The translations under genes and the position numbers were made by a program. A stretch of DNA of 64,000 nucleotides from an uncultured Caulobacterales bacterium (lineage in GTDB: Bacteria; Pseudomonadota; Alphaproteobacteria; Caulobacterales; Maricaulaceae), in NCBI GenBank assembly GCA_947503715.1, contig CANNER010000001.1:930001-994000 (forward strand). Reading direction: 5' to 3'. Below are positions 9,090 through 17,382 of the stretch, one piece after another; the stretch's first letter is position 1, and the number at the start of each line of letters is the position of its first letter. The notes beneath the pieces were generated by a model. That model made no database searches. It worked only from the letters and a program-made list of their open reading frames with translations, and had not been told where the DNA came from.

Positions 9090-10282
9090 TTTTTGACACC
9101 CTCCACGAGGCGGTCAACCTCGTCCAATGTGTTATAAATGCCAAAGCTCGCGCGGGCGGTGGAGTGAATGCCGTAGCGCGTCATGAGCGGTTGGGTACAA
9201 TGTTGTCCGGCGCGGACAGCGATCCCGTATTTATCCAATATCTGCGCGACGTCATGGGCATGAGCGCCTTCGAGATTGAACGACAGCACGGGGCCCTTAT
9301 CCGCTGTCGTGCCGATAATGCGAACCGAATTCATGCCGGCCAATCCGTCCCGCGCAGCATGATAAAGCGCCATTTCATGCTGACGTATATCCTCAGATGA
9401 GAACTGGCGAACCCAATCAATCGCCGCGCCAAGGCCGATGGCCTCTAAGATGGGTGGTGTCCCCGCTTCGAATTTATAGGGCAGATCTGCATAGGTGACG
9501 CGGTCTTCGAACACGTCCTCAATCATCTCTCCGCCGCCGTTAAAGGGGCGCATCTTTCCGAGAATATCTATGGTTCCGTAAAGCGCACCAATCGCCGTCG
9601 GGCCGTAGAGTTTGTGGCCGGTCATGCAGTAGAGGTCGACGCCGAGATACTGCACATCAACATCCATATGAACGGCGGCCTGTGTCCCGTCGGCAATCAT
9701 GACGGCACCTGCCGCATGCGCCCACTCGGCCATCTGTTTGATCGGATTTACGGTGCCGAGGACGTTCGACATATGGACGACGGAGACGATTTTCGTCTTT
9801 ACGCCCAGCATGGATTTAAACGCGTCGAGGTCGAGCGCGCCCTCTTCCGTGACCGGAATATAGCGGATCACCGCGCCCTTGCGCTCGCGCAGAAAATGCC
9901 ACGGCACAATGTTGGAATGGTGTTCCATTTGCGTGATGATGATTTCATCGCCCGGCTCAATCATATCGGCCAGACCGTAAGCGCAGAGGTTCAGAGCTTC
10001 CGTCGCGCCGCGTGTGAAGACGATGTTTTTCTCAGACGGCGCGCCAAGATAATTGGCGACTTTGCCCCGCGCAGCCTCAAACGCCTCAGTCGCTTCATTC
10101 GCCATGGTGTGCAGCCCGCGATGGACATTGGCATAGGCGTGCTCGGTCTGCGCTTTCATCGCATCCATGACAGCTGTCGGCTTCTGCGCCGAGGCCGCAT
10201 TATCGAGATAAGCGAGCGGGTAGCCGTTGATCTCTCGCGAGAGGACGGGGAATTGTTTGCGTATGGATTGAATGTCAAACAT
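9068..10282 (-). CDS. sufS: SufS cysteine desulfurase
   Basis: 404 residues, the usual SufS length. A PLP-dependent class V aminotransferase fold removes sulfur from cysteine as a persulfide for Fe-S assembly. The PLP lysine is K224 in TGHKLYG, the catalytic persulfide cysteine is C362 in RAGQHCTQP, and the N-terminal phosphate-binding region is RGATEALNL. Its ATG overlaps the stop of the preceding mini-membrane gene by 8 bp. The operon also holds a second, NifS/IscS-type desulfurase at 15653-16777, so two sulfur donors are encoded together. Confidence 0.97.
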   Translation of the reverse strand: MFDIQSIRKQFPVLSREINGYPLAYLDNAASAQKPTAVMDAMKAQTEHAYANVHRGLHTMANEATEAFEAARGKVANYLGAPSEKNIVFTRGATEALNLCAYGLADMIEPGDEIIITQMEHHSNIVPWHFLRERKGAVIRYIPVTEEGALDLDAFKSMLGVKTKIVSVVHMSNVLGTVNPIKQMAEWAHAAGAVMIADGTQAAVHMDVDVQYLGVDLYCMTGHKLYGPTAIGALYGTIDILGKMRPFNGGGEMIEDVFEDRVTYADLPYKFEAGTPPILEAIGLGAAIDWVRQFSSEDIRQHEMALYHAARDGLAGMNSVRIIGTTADKGPVLSFNLEGAHAHDVAQILDKYGIAVRAGQHCTQPLMTRYGIHSTARASFGIYNTLDEVDRLVEGVKKCALFLS

Positions 10283-10478
10283 ACTGTAAAACCACTACTA
10301 TTGAACTAATAACCAAGAGTATGGAAGATAAAGTCATGTTCAAGTTGGGGTGCAATAATATGAAACTCAGACTTCTCTTTTTCACCAAGTCTTTTCTTCG
10401 ACCATCAAATACAGCTGCCGTAATAATCATTATTAAAGCAACCCCAGGAACAATTACGAAGAGATTTGAACTGCTCAT
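10275..10478 (-). CDS. mini two-TM protein between sufD and sufS
   Basis: A 67-residue protein with two hydrophobic helices: an N-terminal one (NLFVIVPGVALIMIITAAVF) and a C-terminal one, joined by a basic loop (DGRRKDLVKKR). It is stitched between its neighbours. The ATG at 10478 overlaps the sufD stop as ATGA, and its own TGA overlaps the sufS start by 8 bp, which argues for a real coupled gene despite its size. A GTG 15 bases upstream is possible but lacks this overlap. No family recognised. The stretch is more A+T-rich than sufD and sufS. Confidence 0.65.
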   Translation of the reverse strand: MSSSNLFVIVPGVALIMIITAAVFDGRRKDLVKKRSLSFILLHPNLNMTLSSILLVISSIVVVLQYV

Positions 10479-11515
10479 GATCGCGCCAACCACCCACGCA
10501 GCTTCTCCAACAAACTCTCGCGCATGACCTCATCCTCGAGCGTGTCAAACACACTGCCGAGAAACGCTTCCGTCAACATCGCCCGCGCTTGCGAGAGAGG
10601 TATCCCGCGTTGGCGCATGTAGAAGAGCGCGCTTTCATCAAGCGCGCCAATCGTGTTGCCATGTTCGCACACAACATCATCGGCGTAGATTTCCAGTTCC
10701 GGCTTTGACCGGATTTCTGACGTCTCGGACAGCATGATACAGTCATGACGCATCCGCGCATCGGTGTGTTGCGCCGGACGACGGACGTGGAATTTGCCTT
10801 GGAAAACGCCGCGTGCCTTATCTTCCGTCACGCCTTTGACGTTCTGGCGGATATGGCCGTCCGGACAGGCCAAATCGATATAGCTCGTCATGTCGCAATG
10901 GCGTTTGCCGTCGAGCAGATAAGCCGCGTTTATGGTCGCCTTCACGCCCTGCCCCATCCCCGCCATGCGCGTTTCCAGACGGGAAAGTTTCCCGCCAAAG
11001 GCCAGAGCATGTTGGATGAGTTCAGATGTCGCCCAAGCCGTCACATGGGTCGTGGCGATACGCACGCAATCTTCCGGATCGGTCTGCACGATGACGCGGT
11101 CCAGAACCGCAGTCTCGGCCAGTTTGATATTCAGATGCGAGTTCACGAACGCCCCCGCCTGCCCGTCATAATGTTCGACGAGTTGGACTTTCGCGCCCTT
11201 ACCCAAGCGCAGTGAAATTTGCGCATGACCGTGGGTCAGGCCTTCGATCTGAATGGGGTTCTCGGACGTGAACCCGTCCGGCACAACGATGTCCCAGACT
11301 TGTCCGGCATAGTCGGAGGCGAGCTTGTAGAGTGTCGTATCATTGGCGGAGGTCTGCACATCCGTGCGCGTGACCGTCACACCTTCCGGCACGAAAATCT
11401 GGACGGGCGCAGCCGCATCCAGCCCGCGCATATCATCCGCGACGGCGCGATTAACGTCAGACCATTTCCAGGCCTCAACACCGCGATGGGGGAGACTATG
11501 CGGCATATGCGTCAT
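10475..11515 (-). CDS. sufD: SufD, Fe-S scaffold subunit
   Basis: 346 residues. The C-terminal half has the SufB/SufD beta-helix core: a stretch around FQGKFHVRRPAQHTDARM, then SKPELEIYADDVVCEHGNTIGALDE, ending with helices carrying MRQRGIPLSQARAML. SufD partners with SufB and the SufC ATPase in the SufBC2D scaffold and helps iron entry. The start at 11515 lies inside sufC (20-bp overlap); a second ATG at 11506 is also possible. The N-terminal part is less conserved, as usual in SufD. Confidence 0.95.
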   Translation of the reverse strand: MTHMPHSLPHRGVEAWKWSDVNRAVADDMRGLDAAAPVQIFVPEGVTVTRTDVQTSANDTTLYKLASDYAGQVWDIVVPDGFTSENPIQIEGLTHGHAQISLRLGKGAKVQLVEHYDGQAGAFVNSHLNIKLAETAVLDRVIVQTDPEDCVRIATTHVTAWATSELIQHALAFGGKLSRLETRMAGMGQGVKATINAAYLLDGKRHCDMTSYIDLACPDGHIRQNVKGVTEDKARGVFQGKFHVRRPAQHTDARMRHDCIMLSETSEIRSKPELEIYADDVVCEHGNTIGALDESALFYMRQRGIPLSQARAMLTEAFLGSVFDTLEDEVMRESLLEKLRGWLARS

Positions 11516-12242
11516 AGCCTTCGCTCTCTAATTTCTTCGCGAAATCCGCATCGCCACTGGCGGCAATTCCGCCTTTGGCGAGGACGTGCACGCGATCCGG
11601 CACGATATAGTCAAGCAGCCGCTGATAATGGGTGATGATCAGCATCCCGCGATCCGGAGAGCGCAGCTTGTTCACACCGTCTGCCACAATGCGCAGGGCA
11701 TCCACATCAAGACCGGAGTCCGTTTCATCCATCACGATGAAATTGGGCTCCAACATCATCATCTGGAAAATCTCCATGCGCTTCTTCTCTCCGCCGGAAA
11801 ATCCGACATTGAGCGGACGTTTGAGCATTTCCGGCTTCATCTTGAGGTCTTTGGCGAGGGCCCGGGCCGTCTTGAGGAACTCCGGGGCTTTCATCTCTTC
11901 CTCACCGCGCGCTTTGCGCTGCGCATTCAGCGCGGTTTTCAGGAAGGTCATGGTCGGCACGCCGGGAATTTCCAGCGGATATTGGAAGGACAAAAAGACA
12001 CCCGCTGCCGCGCGTTCTTCCGGTTCCATCTCCAGCAAATCTTCGCCGTCCAATTTAACCGTGCCGTCCGTAACGTCATAGCCCTCCCGCCCCGTCAGGA
12101 CATAGGACAGCGTCGATTTACCGGCCCCATTCGGCCCCATAATCGCGTGGACCTCGCCCTTGGGAACCTCGAGCGAAAGCCCCGTCAGGATAGGTTTCTG
12201 GCCGTCATCTACGGCGACGTGGAGGTTTTCGATTTTAAGCAT
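11496..12242 (-). CDS. sufC: SufC, ABC-type ATPase of the SufBCD complex
   Basis: 248 residues with all ABC motifs: Walker A GPNGAGKS at 36-43, signature FSGGEKKR, Walker B FIVMDETDSGLD and the switch histidine in IITHYQR. SufC is a cytoplasmic ABC ATPase that drives conformational change in SufB/SufD during cluster assembly; it is not a transporter. Its ATG overlaps the stop of the preceding membrane-anchored gene by 8 bp. Length and motif spacing are normal. Confidence 0.97.
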   Translation of the reverse strand: MLKIENLHVAVDDGQKPILTGLSLEVPKGEVHAIMGPNGAGKSTLSYVLTGREGYDVTDGTVKLDGEDLLEMEPEERAAAGVFLSFQYPLEIPGVPTMTFLKTALNAQRKARGEEEMKAPEFLKTARALAKDLKMKPEMLKRPLNVGFSGGEKKRMEIFQMMMLEPNFIVMDETDSGLDVDALRIVADGVNKLRSPDRGMLIITHYQRLLDYIVPDRVHVLAKGGIAASGDADFAKKLESEGYDAYAA

Positions 12243-12768
12243 TATATCTTTTCACATCTCTTTTTAAACGCTCCCACTCATTTTTGAGAATAAGGCGAGC
12301 AAGTCTCTGGAATTCATTTGCACTAAAAGTCGTTTTGTCTTTGAGTTTAGTCGCGAGATCATCATTGATATCTAAAATTGGACCATCAATCACTTTTGCG
12401 ACTTTTCGCGCCTTGCGTAGCGCAAGTATCGTAAGCTGTTCTTGCAGCTCTTTTACGTAATCATCAGTTTCATTAAGCATGAGATTGATAGCCATGTGAT
12501 GGGAGCTAAGCTTTAAAAGTGATGAATTAGTATTGTCGCCCATAAGAATGACTGTAATAAATTCTACCAATTCTGATCTTAGGTCATTTATCCATTCTTG
12601 ACGAAATTGAATAATCTGAAGTTCGACGGAAGCCGCAACATTTTTTTCTGAAATATTGTTCGCCCTATCTGATGAATCTCTAGCTTTTCTGGCCGCATAC
12701 CAAGCAGCTCCAGCAGCAAAAAATGAAGCTATGACTCCAACGTCCCACGTGTAGCCAGCAAAATCCAT
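12235..12768 (-). CDS. unknown membrane-anchored helical protein inside the suf operon
   Basis: 177 residues from ATG 12768: one N-terminal hydrophobic helix (about 8-26), a basic stop (YAARKARD), then a long, mostly helical cytoplasmic part including FRQEWINDLRSELVEFI and a C-terminal LARLILKNEWERLKRD. No enzymatic motif is seen and I do not recognise the family. The ATG is fused to the cupin stop as TGATG, and its own stop overlaps the sufC start, so it is co-translated with suf genes. It is visibly A+T-rich against flanking genes, which suggests later insertion into the operon. A GTG at 12777 is an alternative start. Confidence 0.7.
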   Translation of the reverse strand: MDFAGYTWDVGVIASFFAAGAAWYAARKARDSSDRANNISEKNVAASVELQIIQFRQEWINDLRSELVEFITVILMGDNTNSSLLKLSSHHMAINLMLNETDDYVKELQEQLTILALRKARKVAKVIDGPILDINDDLATKLKDKTTFSANEFQRLARLILKNEWERLKRDVKRYNA

Positions 12769-13139
12769 CACACCCACTCCCCCATCGGCGCGTCATAAAC
12801 GGCGTCCACTTCCGCATCGCCATTATTCTTCACGCCCTTCGGCTCGATCAGAAAGATGTGGCATTCCTCTTCCGCGCGGGGGCGGTGGCGGACGCCTTTT
12901 GGGACGACGATACATTCGCCTTCCCCGACTGGCACGCTCTCACCGCCTTCAAAATCCAACACAAATGAACCACGCCAACAGAAGAACATCTCGTCCTCAT
13001 GCTCATGCGCATGAAACGGATATTCGCCCTGGATTTTGGCGAGTTTGAATTCTTGTCCGTTCAGCTCGGCAATGGCTTTGGGGCGCCAGTGGTCGCTGAA
13101 TTTCGAGAATTTCTCGTTTATGTTGATGGCTTGGTTCAT
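12768..13139 (-). CDS. cupin-domain protein
   Basis: 123 residues of a single cupin barrel. The metal-binding motif HAHEHEDEMFF supplies two or three histidines and a glutamate, followed by GEGECIVVPKGVRHRP with the second-motif histidine. Small cupins of this kind bind Fe, Mn or Ni and may be dioxygenases, isomerases or sensors; the reaction cannot be read here. It sits between ridA and the TM gene in the suf run, joined to the latter by TGATG. A repeat-bearing 107-bp gap separates it from ridA, so a processing or attenuation point there is possible. Confidence 0.85.
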   Translation of the reverse strand: MNQAININEKFSKFSDHWRPKAIAELNGQEFKLAKIQGEYPFHAHEHEDEMFFCWRGSFVLDFEGGESVPVGEGECIVVPKGVRHRPRAEEECHIFLIEPKGVKNNGDAEVDAVYDAPMGEWV

Positions 13140-13151
13140 TTATTTCCTATT

Positions 13152-13240
13152 GTCACCCCGCACTTGATGCGGGGCCTATCGTTTACTCTCTCAAGCTTGG
13201 GTTCTGTACCCGTCAGGTCCCGCATCAAGTGCGGGATGAC
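13152..13240. repeat. dispersed inverted-repeat element in the suf operon
   Basis: Two 22-bp arms in inverted orientation, 13152-13173 and 13219-13240, share the core CCCGCACTTGATGCGGG and its complement, with one mismatch near the outer end (GTCACCCC versus GTCATCCC). Each arm is also partly self-complementary. The GTCA(C/T)CCCG...CGGGATGAC framing is typical of short dispersed intergenic palindromes in alphaproteobacteria. In RNA the pair would form a long hairpin between ridA and the cupin gene. Confidence 0.75.
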
Positions 13241-13246
13241 ATCGAA

Positions 13247-13636
13247 TTATCCTTTATAAGCCGTCACTTCGATTTCGATCTTGCCTTTTGGGTCAACCAT
13301 TTCAGCCAGCACCATAGTCGCGGCAGGGAGAATGTTATCGAAATGCGCTTTAATAATTGGCAGAACTTCTTTGACATATTTGCGGTCAGAGACTGTGTAT
13401 TGCACCCGCACCGTATGGCCGAGTTCGAACCCTGCTGCGTCGAGGGCTTGGCGGATATTTGTGAACGTGTTCATCGTCTGCTGCGCCGCGCTTTCGGGCA
13501 GTTCTTGTTTCTTATAGTCATAGCCCATCGTGCCGGAGACAAAGCACCAGTCGCCCTGCACCACGGCGCGGGACATGGCGTAGTTGAGTTCGCCTTCGGA
13601 GAGTTGAATAAATTGACGTGTTGGTTTTTTAGCCAT
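13247..13636 (-). CDS. RidA-family (YjgF/YER057c/UK114) protein
   Basis: 129 residues from ATG 13636, which has AAGGA upstream; a longer frame reaching 13672 overlaps the lipoprotein gene and is not needed. The fold and length fit the RidA superfamily, with the substrate stretches WCFVSGTMGY and VRVQYTVSDRKYVKEVLPI. Canonical RidA deaminates reactive enamines such as 2-aminoacrylate that damage PLP enzymes. The canonical Arg of the ...CRVQ... region is not clearly in place, so it may belong to a divergent subgroup. Two PLP cysteine desulfurases are encoded in the same operon, a plausible reason for its position (inference). Confidence 0.85.
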   Translation of the reverse strand: MAKKPTRQFIQLSEGELNYAMSRAVVQGDWCFVSGTMGYDYKKQELPESAAQQTMNTFTNIRQALDAAGFELGHTVRVQYTVSDRKYVKEVLPIIKAHFDNILPAATMVLAEMVDPKGKIEIEVTAYKG

Positions 13637-13647
13637 TGTTTGGTTCC

Positions 13648-14157
13648 TTATGGGCAGAGGTCGGTCTGCCACTCCGTTGTGTTTTCACCGCGATAGCATT
13701 TGATACGCATGCCATATGCCGCGAGGGTTTGATTGAATTTATCCGCACCGCCGGGGCCGGAGAATATCGCATAGACTTCTTCCGCCTGAACGGAGTCATC
13801 CGGCAATCCCGTGCGCGAAAAGACGAAGACGGAGCCGTCATCACGCTCGTAAGTTTGCGACGCGGTCGTGATGATCGTCGAGCCGGTTTCCGGCGCGTAA
13901 TAGAGCCGGATTTTGTCAATCGTTTCCAACCGCGTCTCACCCAGTTCAAAGCCCACAAAACGCGCGAGGTCCGTTGAATATGCGGAAAAGTCTACATCTT
14001 CCAAATTACTCTCGGACAGAGTCGGGCTTGGCGGCGTGGCAGGTTGCGCTCTTTCAGTCGAAGCCACAGGCGTAGTGGGCGCTGTTGGCGCCTCTACATC
14101 CTGCGATGGCCCGCAAGCGGCCAAAAAGATTGCTGATATGAAAAGATACGGCTTCAT
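13648..14157 (-). CDS. hypothetical lipoprotein after sufB
   Basis: 169 residues. The N terminus is a lipoprotein signal with lipobox LAAC (cysteine near residue 15), followed by a Pro/Thr/Ala linker (about 22-48) and a soluble domain of about 115 residues with two more cysteines close to the C terminus (IKCYRG, TDLCP), which could form a disulfide. It should be anchored to the periplasmic face of a membrane, unusual for a gene inside a suf operon. The ATG is fused to the sufB stop (TAATG). No family recognised. Confidence 0.8.
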   Translation of the reverse strand: MKPYLFISAIFLAACGPSQDVEAPTAPTTPVASTERAQPATPPSPTLSESNLEDVDFSAYSTDLARFVGFELGETRLETIDKIRLYYAPETGSTIITTASQTYERDDGSVFVFSRTGLPDDSVQAEEVYAIFSGPGGADKFNQTLAAYGMRIKCYRGENTTEWQTDLCP

Positions 14158-15656
14158 TACCCGACGCTACCTTCCAATGAAATCGCGACGAGCTTCTGCG
14201 CCTCCACCGCAAATTCCATCGGCAATTCCTGCAAGACATCGCGGCAAAACCCGTTGACGAGAAGCGCGACGGCGTCCTCTTCCGACAGGCCGCGTTGACG
14301 ACAATAGAAGAGTTGGTCGTCGGAGAGTTTCGAGGTCGTCGCCTCATGCTCAAACTGCGCGGTCGGCGTATTGCTCTCAATATAAGGCACGGTATGCGCA
14401 CCGCAGAGGTCACCGATCAGCAGCGAGTCACACTGCGTGAAATTCCGCGCACCAGTAGCTTTCTTATGCGCCGTGACCAGACCGCGATAGGTCGAGTTGG
14501 ATTTGCCCGCACTGATCCCTTTGGAGATGACACGCGATTTCGTATTCTTGCCGAGATGGATCATCTTTGTGCCCGTATCGGCTTGCTGATGCCCATTCGT
14601 GATGGCGATGGAATAGAATTCGCCCTGACTGTCATCGCCGCGGAGAATGCAGGACGGATATTTCCACGTCACGGCGGAGCCCGTTTCGACCTGCGTCCAG
14701 GAGACTTTAGAATTCGTGCCACGGCAATCCGCGCGTTTAGTCACGAAGTTATAGACGCCGCCTTTGCCCTCGGCATCGCCCGGCCACCAGTTCTGGACGG
14801 TGGAATATTTCACTTCGGCATCATCATGGACGATGATTTCAACGATGGCGGCGTGGAGTTGATTTTCGTCCCGCATCGGGGCCGTACAACCCTCAAGATA
14901 GGAGACATAGGAGCCCTTATCCGCGATGATCAGCGTCCGTTCAAACTGTCCCGTGCCCTGCGCATTCATGCGGAAATAGGTCGAGAGTTCCATCGGGCAG
15001 CGCACACCGGGCGGGATGTAGACGAAGGATCCGTCAGAGAAGACGGCATTGTTCAGTGTCGCGTAATAATTGTCGGTGACGGGTACGACCGAGCCCATAT
15101 ATTTCTTCACGAGTTCCGGATGCTCTTTTACAGCTTCCGAGAAGGAACAGAAAATCACGCCATGTTTCGCGAGTTCCGCCTTGAATGTCGTCACGACGGA
15201 CACGGAATCGAATACCGCATCGACGGCGACTTTAGGCGCACCTTTAACACCCGCCAGAACCTCTTGTTCTTTCAAGGAAATTCCGAGTTTATTATAGACT
15301 TCGAGAATATCCGGATCGACCTCGTCCAACGAGTTCAACTCCTTTTTCTTCACCGGCGAGGCGTAGTAATACATGTCCTGAAAATCGATTTTCGGATAAT
15401 CGACCATGGCCCATTCCGGCTCTTCCAGCGTCAGCCAACGGCGATAAGCTTCCAGCCGCCAATCGAGGAGCCATTGCGGTTCATCTTTCTTCTCGCTGAT
15501 AAAACGGACAATATCCTCATTCAGTCCCTTCGGTGCGAATTCCTGTTCGATGTCAGAATCGAACCCGTATTTATATTTGTCAGCTTCGAGAGACCGGACA
15601 CCTTCGACGGTGCTGTCCTCGATACTGTCTTTGGCAATTTTTACGGTCTCGGTCAT
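14157..15656 (-). CDS. sufB: SufB, Fe-S scaffold subunit
   Basis: 499 residues, normal for SufB. Family hallmarks include [37 protein letters not shown], and the C-terminal [20 protein letters not shown]. Together with SufC and SufD it forms the scaffold on which [4Fe-4S] clusters are built from SufS persulfide. The gene starts at an ATGA junction with the upstream desulfurase and ends at a TAATG junction with the lipoprotein gene. Confidence 0.98.
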   Translation of the reverse strand: MTETVKIAKDSIEDSTVEGVRSLEADKYKYGFDSDIEQEFAPKGLNEDIVRFISEKKDEPQWLLDWRLEAYRRWLTLEEPEWAMVDYPKIDFQDMYYYASPVKKKELNSLDEVDPDILEVYNKLGISLKEQEVLAGVKGAPKVAVDAVFDSVSVVTTFKAELAKHGVIFCSFSEAVKEHPELVKKYMGSVVPVTDNYYATLNNAVFSDGSFVYIPPGVRCPMELSTYFRMNAQGTGQFERTLIIADKGSYVSYLEGCTAPMRDENQLHAAIVEIIVHDDAEVKYSTVQNWWPGDAEGKGGVYNFVTKRADCRGTNSKVSWTQVETGSAVTWKYPSCILRGDDSQGEFYSIAITNGHQQADTGTKMIHLGKNTKSRVISKGISAGKSNSTYRGLVTAHKKATGARNFTQCDSLLIGDLCGAHTVPYIESNTPTAQFEHEATTSKLSDDQLFYCRQRGLSEEDAVALLVNGFCRDVLQELPMEFAVEAQKLVAISLEGSVG

Positions 15657-16777
15657 GCGGCTACTCCTTGGAGCTTGATACGTCTGATCTTCGCCCAGGC
15701 GGTGATAAAATCTTCAACTTCGTTCAATGTGCAATTATCGCCGAAACTGACGCGAATGGCGCCTTTCGGGGCTTGGTCACTGCGGCCCATTGCGACAATG
15801 GCGCGACTCTCGCCGACCTTGCCGGAGGAGCAAGCCGTTCCGGTGGAAACGGAGATACCCTCGAGGTCGAGCGCCATCATCAGCGTCATGGAGGACGCAT
15901 CCGGCACGGCGAAAAAGCTCGTATTGGGCAGACGATCTGCGCCCTCCCCGAATATCACGATATTCGGCTCAATGGCTTTCAGTTCTTTCTCAAGAATGTC
16001 GCGCACTTCGCGCGTATGTTCGAGATTTATCAGGTTCTCACAGGCCGCCCCAAATCCCGCAATGCCGGGCACATTATGCGTGCCGGAACGACGCCGGCGT
16101 TCCTGCCCCCCGCCCGCTAGTAGTGGCGAATATGGCGCGTCGGGCGAGACATAGAGCGCGCCAATACCTTTCGGCCCGCCAACCTTATGCGCGGACACCG
16201 CCATATAATCCGGCTGGAATGTCATCGGTATTTTCCCGAGCGCTTGTGTAGCGTCCACGAGGATGAGACCACCTGCAGCGTGGACGAGGTCTGTTGCGGC
16301 CTCCACATCCTGAATGACGCCCGTCTCGCTATTCGCGGCGACGAGGGAGAGGAATGGACGGCCCTCCTCTGCATCCCAATCGGCAAGGCGAGCCTTCAGC
16401 CACACCATATCCGTGCGGCCTTCGCTGTCGGCGGGTACGACCTCAAAGGTCGCGCCGAAATTCTCGGCGGCATTTATGGTTGCGGGATGATCCATCGCGG
16501 AGGTCAGCAGACGTTTACATCCCGCTTGCAGGGCGGACCAGATTGCCGTGTTGCAGCCTTCCGTGCCACCGCTCGTGAAGATAACATCCTGCGCGCAGAC
16601 GCACATGGCGAGGCCGACCGCGTCGCGGGCCTTGTTCACGATCATGTTGGCGGCCCGTCCATCAGCATGTTGCGCCGTCGGATTACCATGAACACGCATG
16701 GCTTCCGTCATCGCGTCGATAACAGGCGGCCAAGTGAAGGTTGTCGCATTGTGGTCGAGATAAGTGCGGTCCGTCAT
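15653..16777 (-). CDS. NifS/IscS-type cysteine desulfurase
   Basis: 374 residues of a PLP class V enzyme distinct from SufS: the PLP lysine is K198 in [10 protein letters not shown] and the active cysteine is C316 in STGTACSSG, the long flexible-loop arrangement of group I (IscS/NifS) desulfurases. It supplies persulfide sulfur for Fe-S assembly or thiolation. It sits directly after iscR (ATGA overlap) and before sufB, the standard alphaproteobacterial iscR-iscS-sufBCDS order. Because the rest of the operon is Suf, I leave the symbol open. Confidence 0.95.
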   Translation of the reverse strand: MTDRTYLDHNATTFTWPPVIDAMTEAMRVHGNPTAQHADGRAANMIVNKARDAVGLAMCVCAQDVIFTSGGTEGCNTAIWSALQAGCKRLLTSAMDHPATINAAENFGATFEVVPADSEGRTDMVWLKARLADWDAEEGRPFLSLVAANSETGVIQDVEAATDLVHAAGGLILVDATQALGKIPMTFQPDYMAVSAHKVGGPKGIGALYVSPDAPYSPLLAGGGQERRRRSGTHNVPGIAGFGAACENLINLEHTREVRDILEKELKAIEPNIVIFGEGADRLPNTSFFAVPDASSMTLMMALDLEGISVSTGTACSSGKVGESRAIVAMGRSDQAPKGAIRVSFGDNCTLNEVEDFITAWAKIRRIKLQGVAA

Positions 16778-17208
16778 TCTGCCGCCTCCAGAATGGGCAA
16801 ACGCTCATCCACGACATCCTGCACCGTAATGCCGGACAGGAAATTCCCGATATGGTCCTCCAAGGCCCCCCAAAGACTGTGGGTGAGACAGCGATCCGTT
16901 TTTCCGGTACAGCCCAGTTTGGCTTCGGGGGTACAGCCATGCGCTTTCGGTTGCGCGTCGACGGCGTGGATGATGCGGTCGAGTGTGATCTTCGCTGCGG
17001 GTCGCGCCAGGCGATAGCCACCCTGCGCCCCACGGACCGACTCAACGATCTCGGCGCGACGGAGTTTCGCGAATAATTGCTCTAAAAACGTCACGGAAAT
17101 GCCTTGCCGCGCGCCAATCGCCGAGAGCGACTCGCAGGCATCAACACCTTGCGCGGCTAAATCGGCCACGGCCATCACAGCATATCGTCCTTTTGCGGTC
17201 AGTTTCAT
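16774..17208 (-). CDS. iscR: IscR, Rrf2-family Fe-S-sensing repressor of the suf operon
   Basis: 144 residues from ATG 17208 (an upstream in-frame start at 17226 is less likely). The winged helix contains MKLTAKGRYAVMAVADLA and QLFAKLRRAEIV. The cluster ligands are C92, C100, C107 and H110, ending in the IscR-type CLTHSLWGALEDHI. The spacing between the first two cysteines is 7 residues, longer than in the E. coli protein. Holo-IscR normally represses its own operon when Fe-S clusters are plentiful. A matching site lies upstream at 17306-17330, supporting autoregulation. It overlaps the desulfurase gene by 4 bp. Confidence 0.95.
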   Translation of the reverse strand: MKLTAKGRYAVMAVADLAAQGVDACESLSAIGARQGISVTFLEQLFAKLRRAEIVESVRGAQGGYRLARPAAKITLDRIIHAVDAQPKAHGCTPEAKLGCTGKTDRCLTHSLWGALEDHIGNFLSGITVQDVVDERLPILEAAE

Positions 17209-17305
17209 GGTTAGAAACGGCTCCAAAGTGCAGGTTTTGTTGGCATTTTTGAGAACCCCTTGTTAGAGGGCCGTTCAAACACCAATCCATGGGCGGGGAC
17301 GTAAG

Positions 17306-17330
17306 TATTCCGACCATTTTAGTCAAGATT
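17306..17330 (-). promoter_or_regulatory. type-1 IscR box upstream of iscR-suf
   Basis: On the minus strand the core CTTGACTAAAATGGTCGG matches the published type-1 IscR pattern (YYGACTRWWWYAGTCRR) at 17 of 18 positions, with poorer outer flanks. TTGACT inside it could double as the -35 element, so bound IscR would block polymerase. The site lies about 100 bp upstream of the iscR ATG and about 55 bp upstream of the divergent hydrolase gene. Recognition is by eye against the known consensus. Confidence 0.75.
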
Positions 17331-17382
17331 GAATCGCCGCTGAAATGCGCGACAATCCGACCGCAAATAAGAGGCTGCACCC

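Noticed and set aside
14295..16154. A 619-codon open frame on the plus strand opposite sufB and the desulfurase
   Set aside because: It lies antisense to two certain genes, is extremely Arg/His/Phe/Ile-rich, has no recognisable domain and reflects the codon bias of the minus-strand genes.
17330..17340. GANTC (CcrM) site beside the IscR box
   Set aside because: GAATC is frequent by chance and occurs also upstream of parC; no pattern separates it from background.
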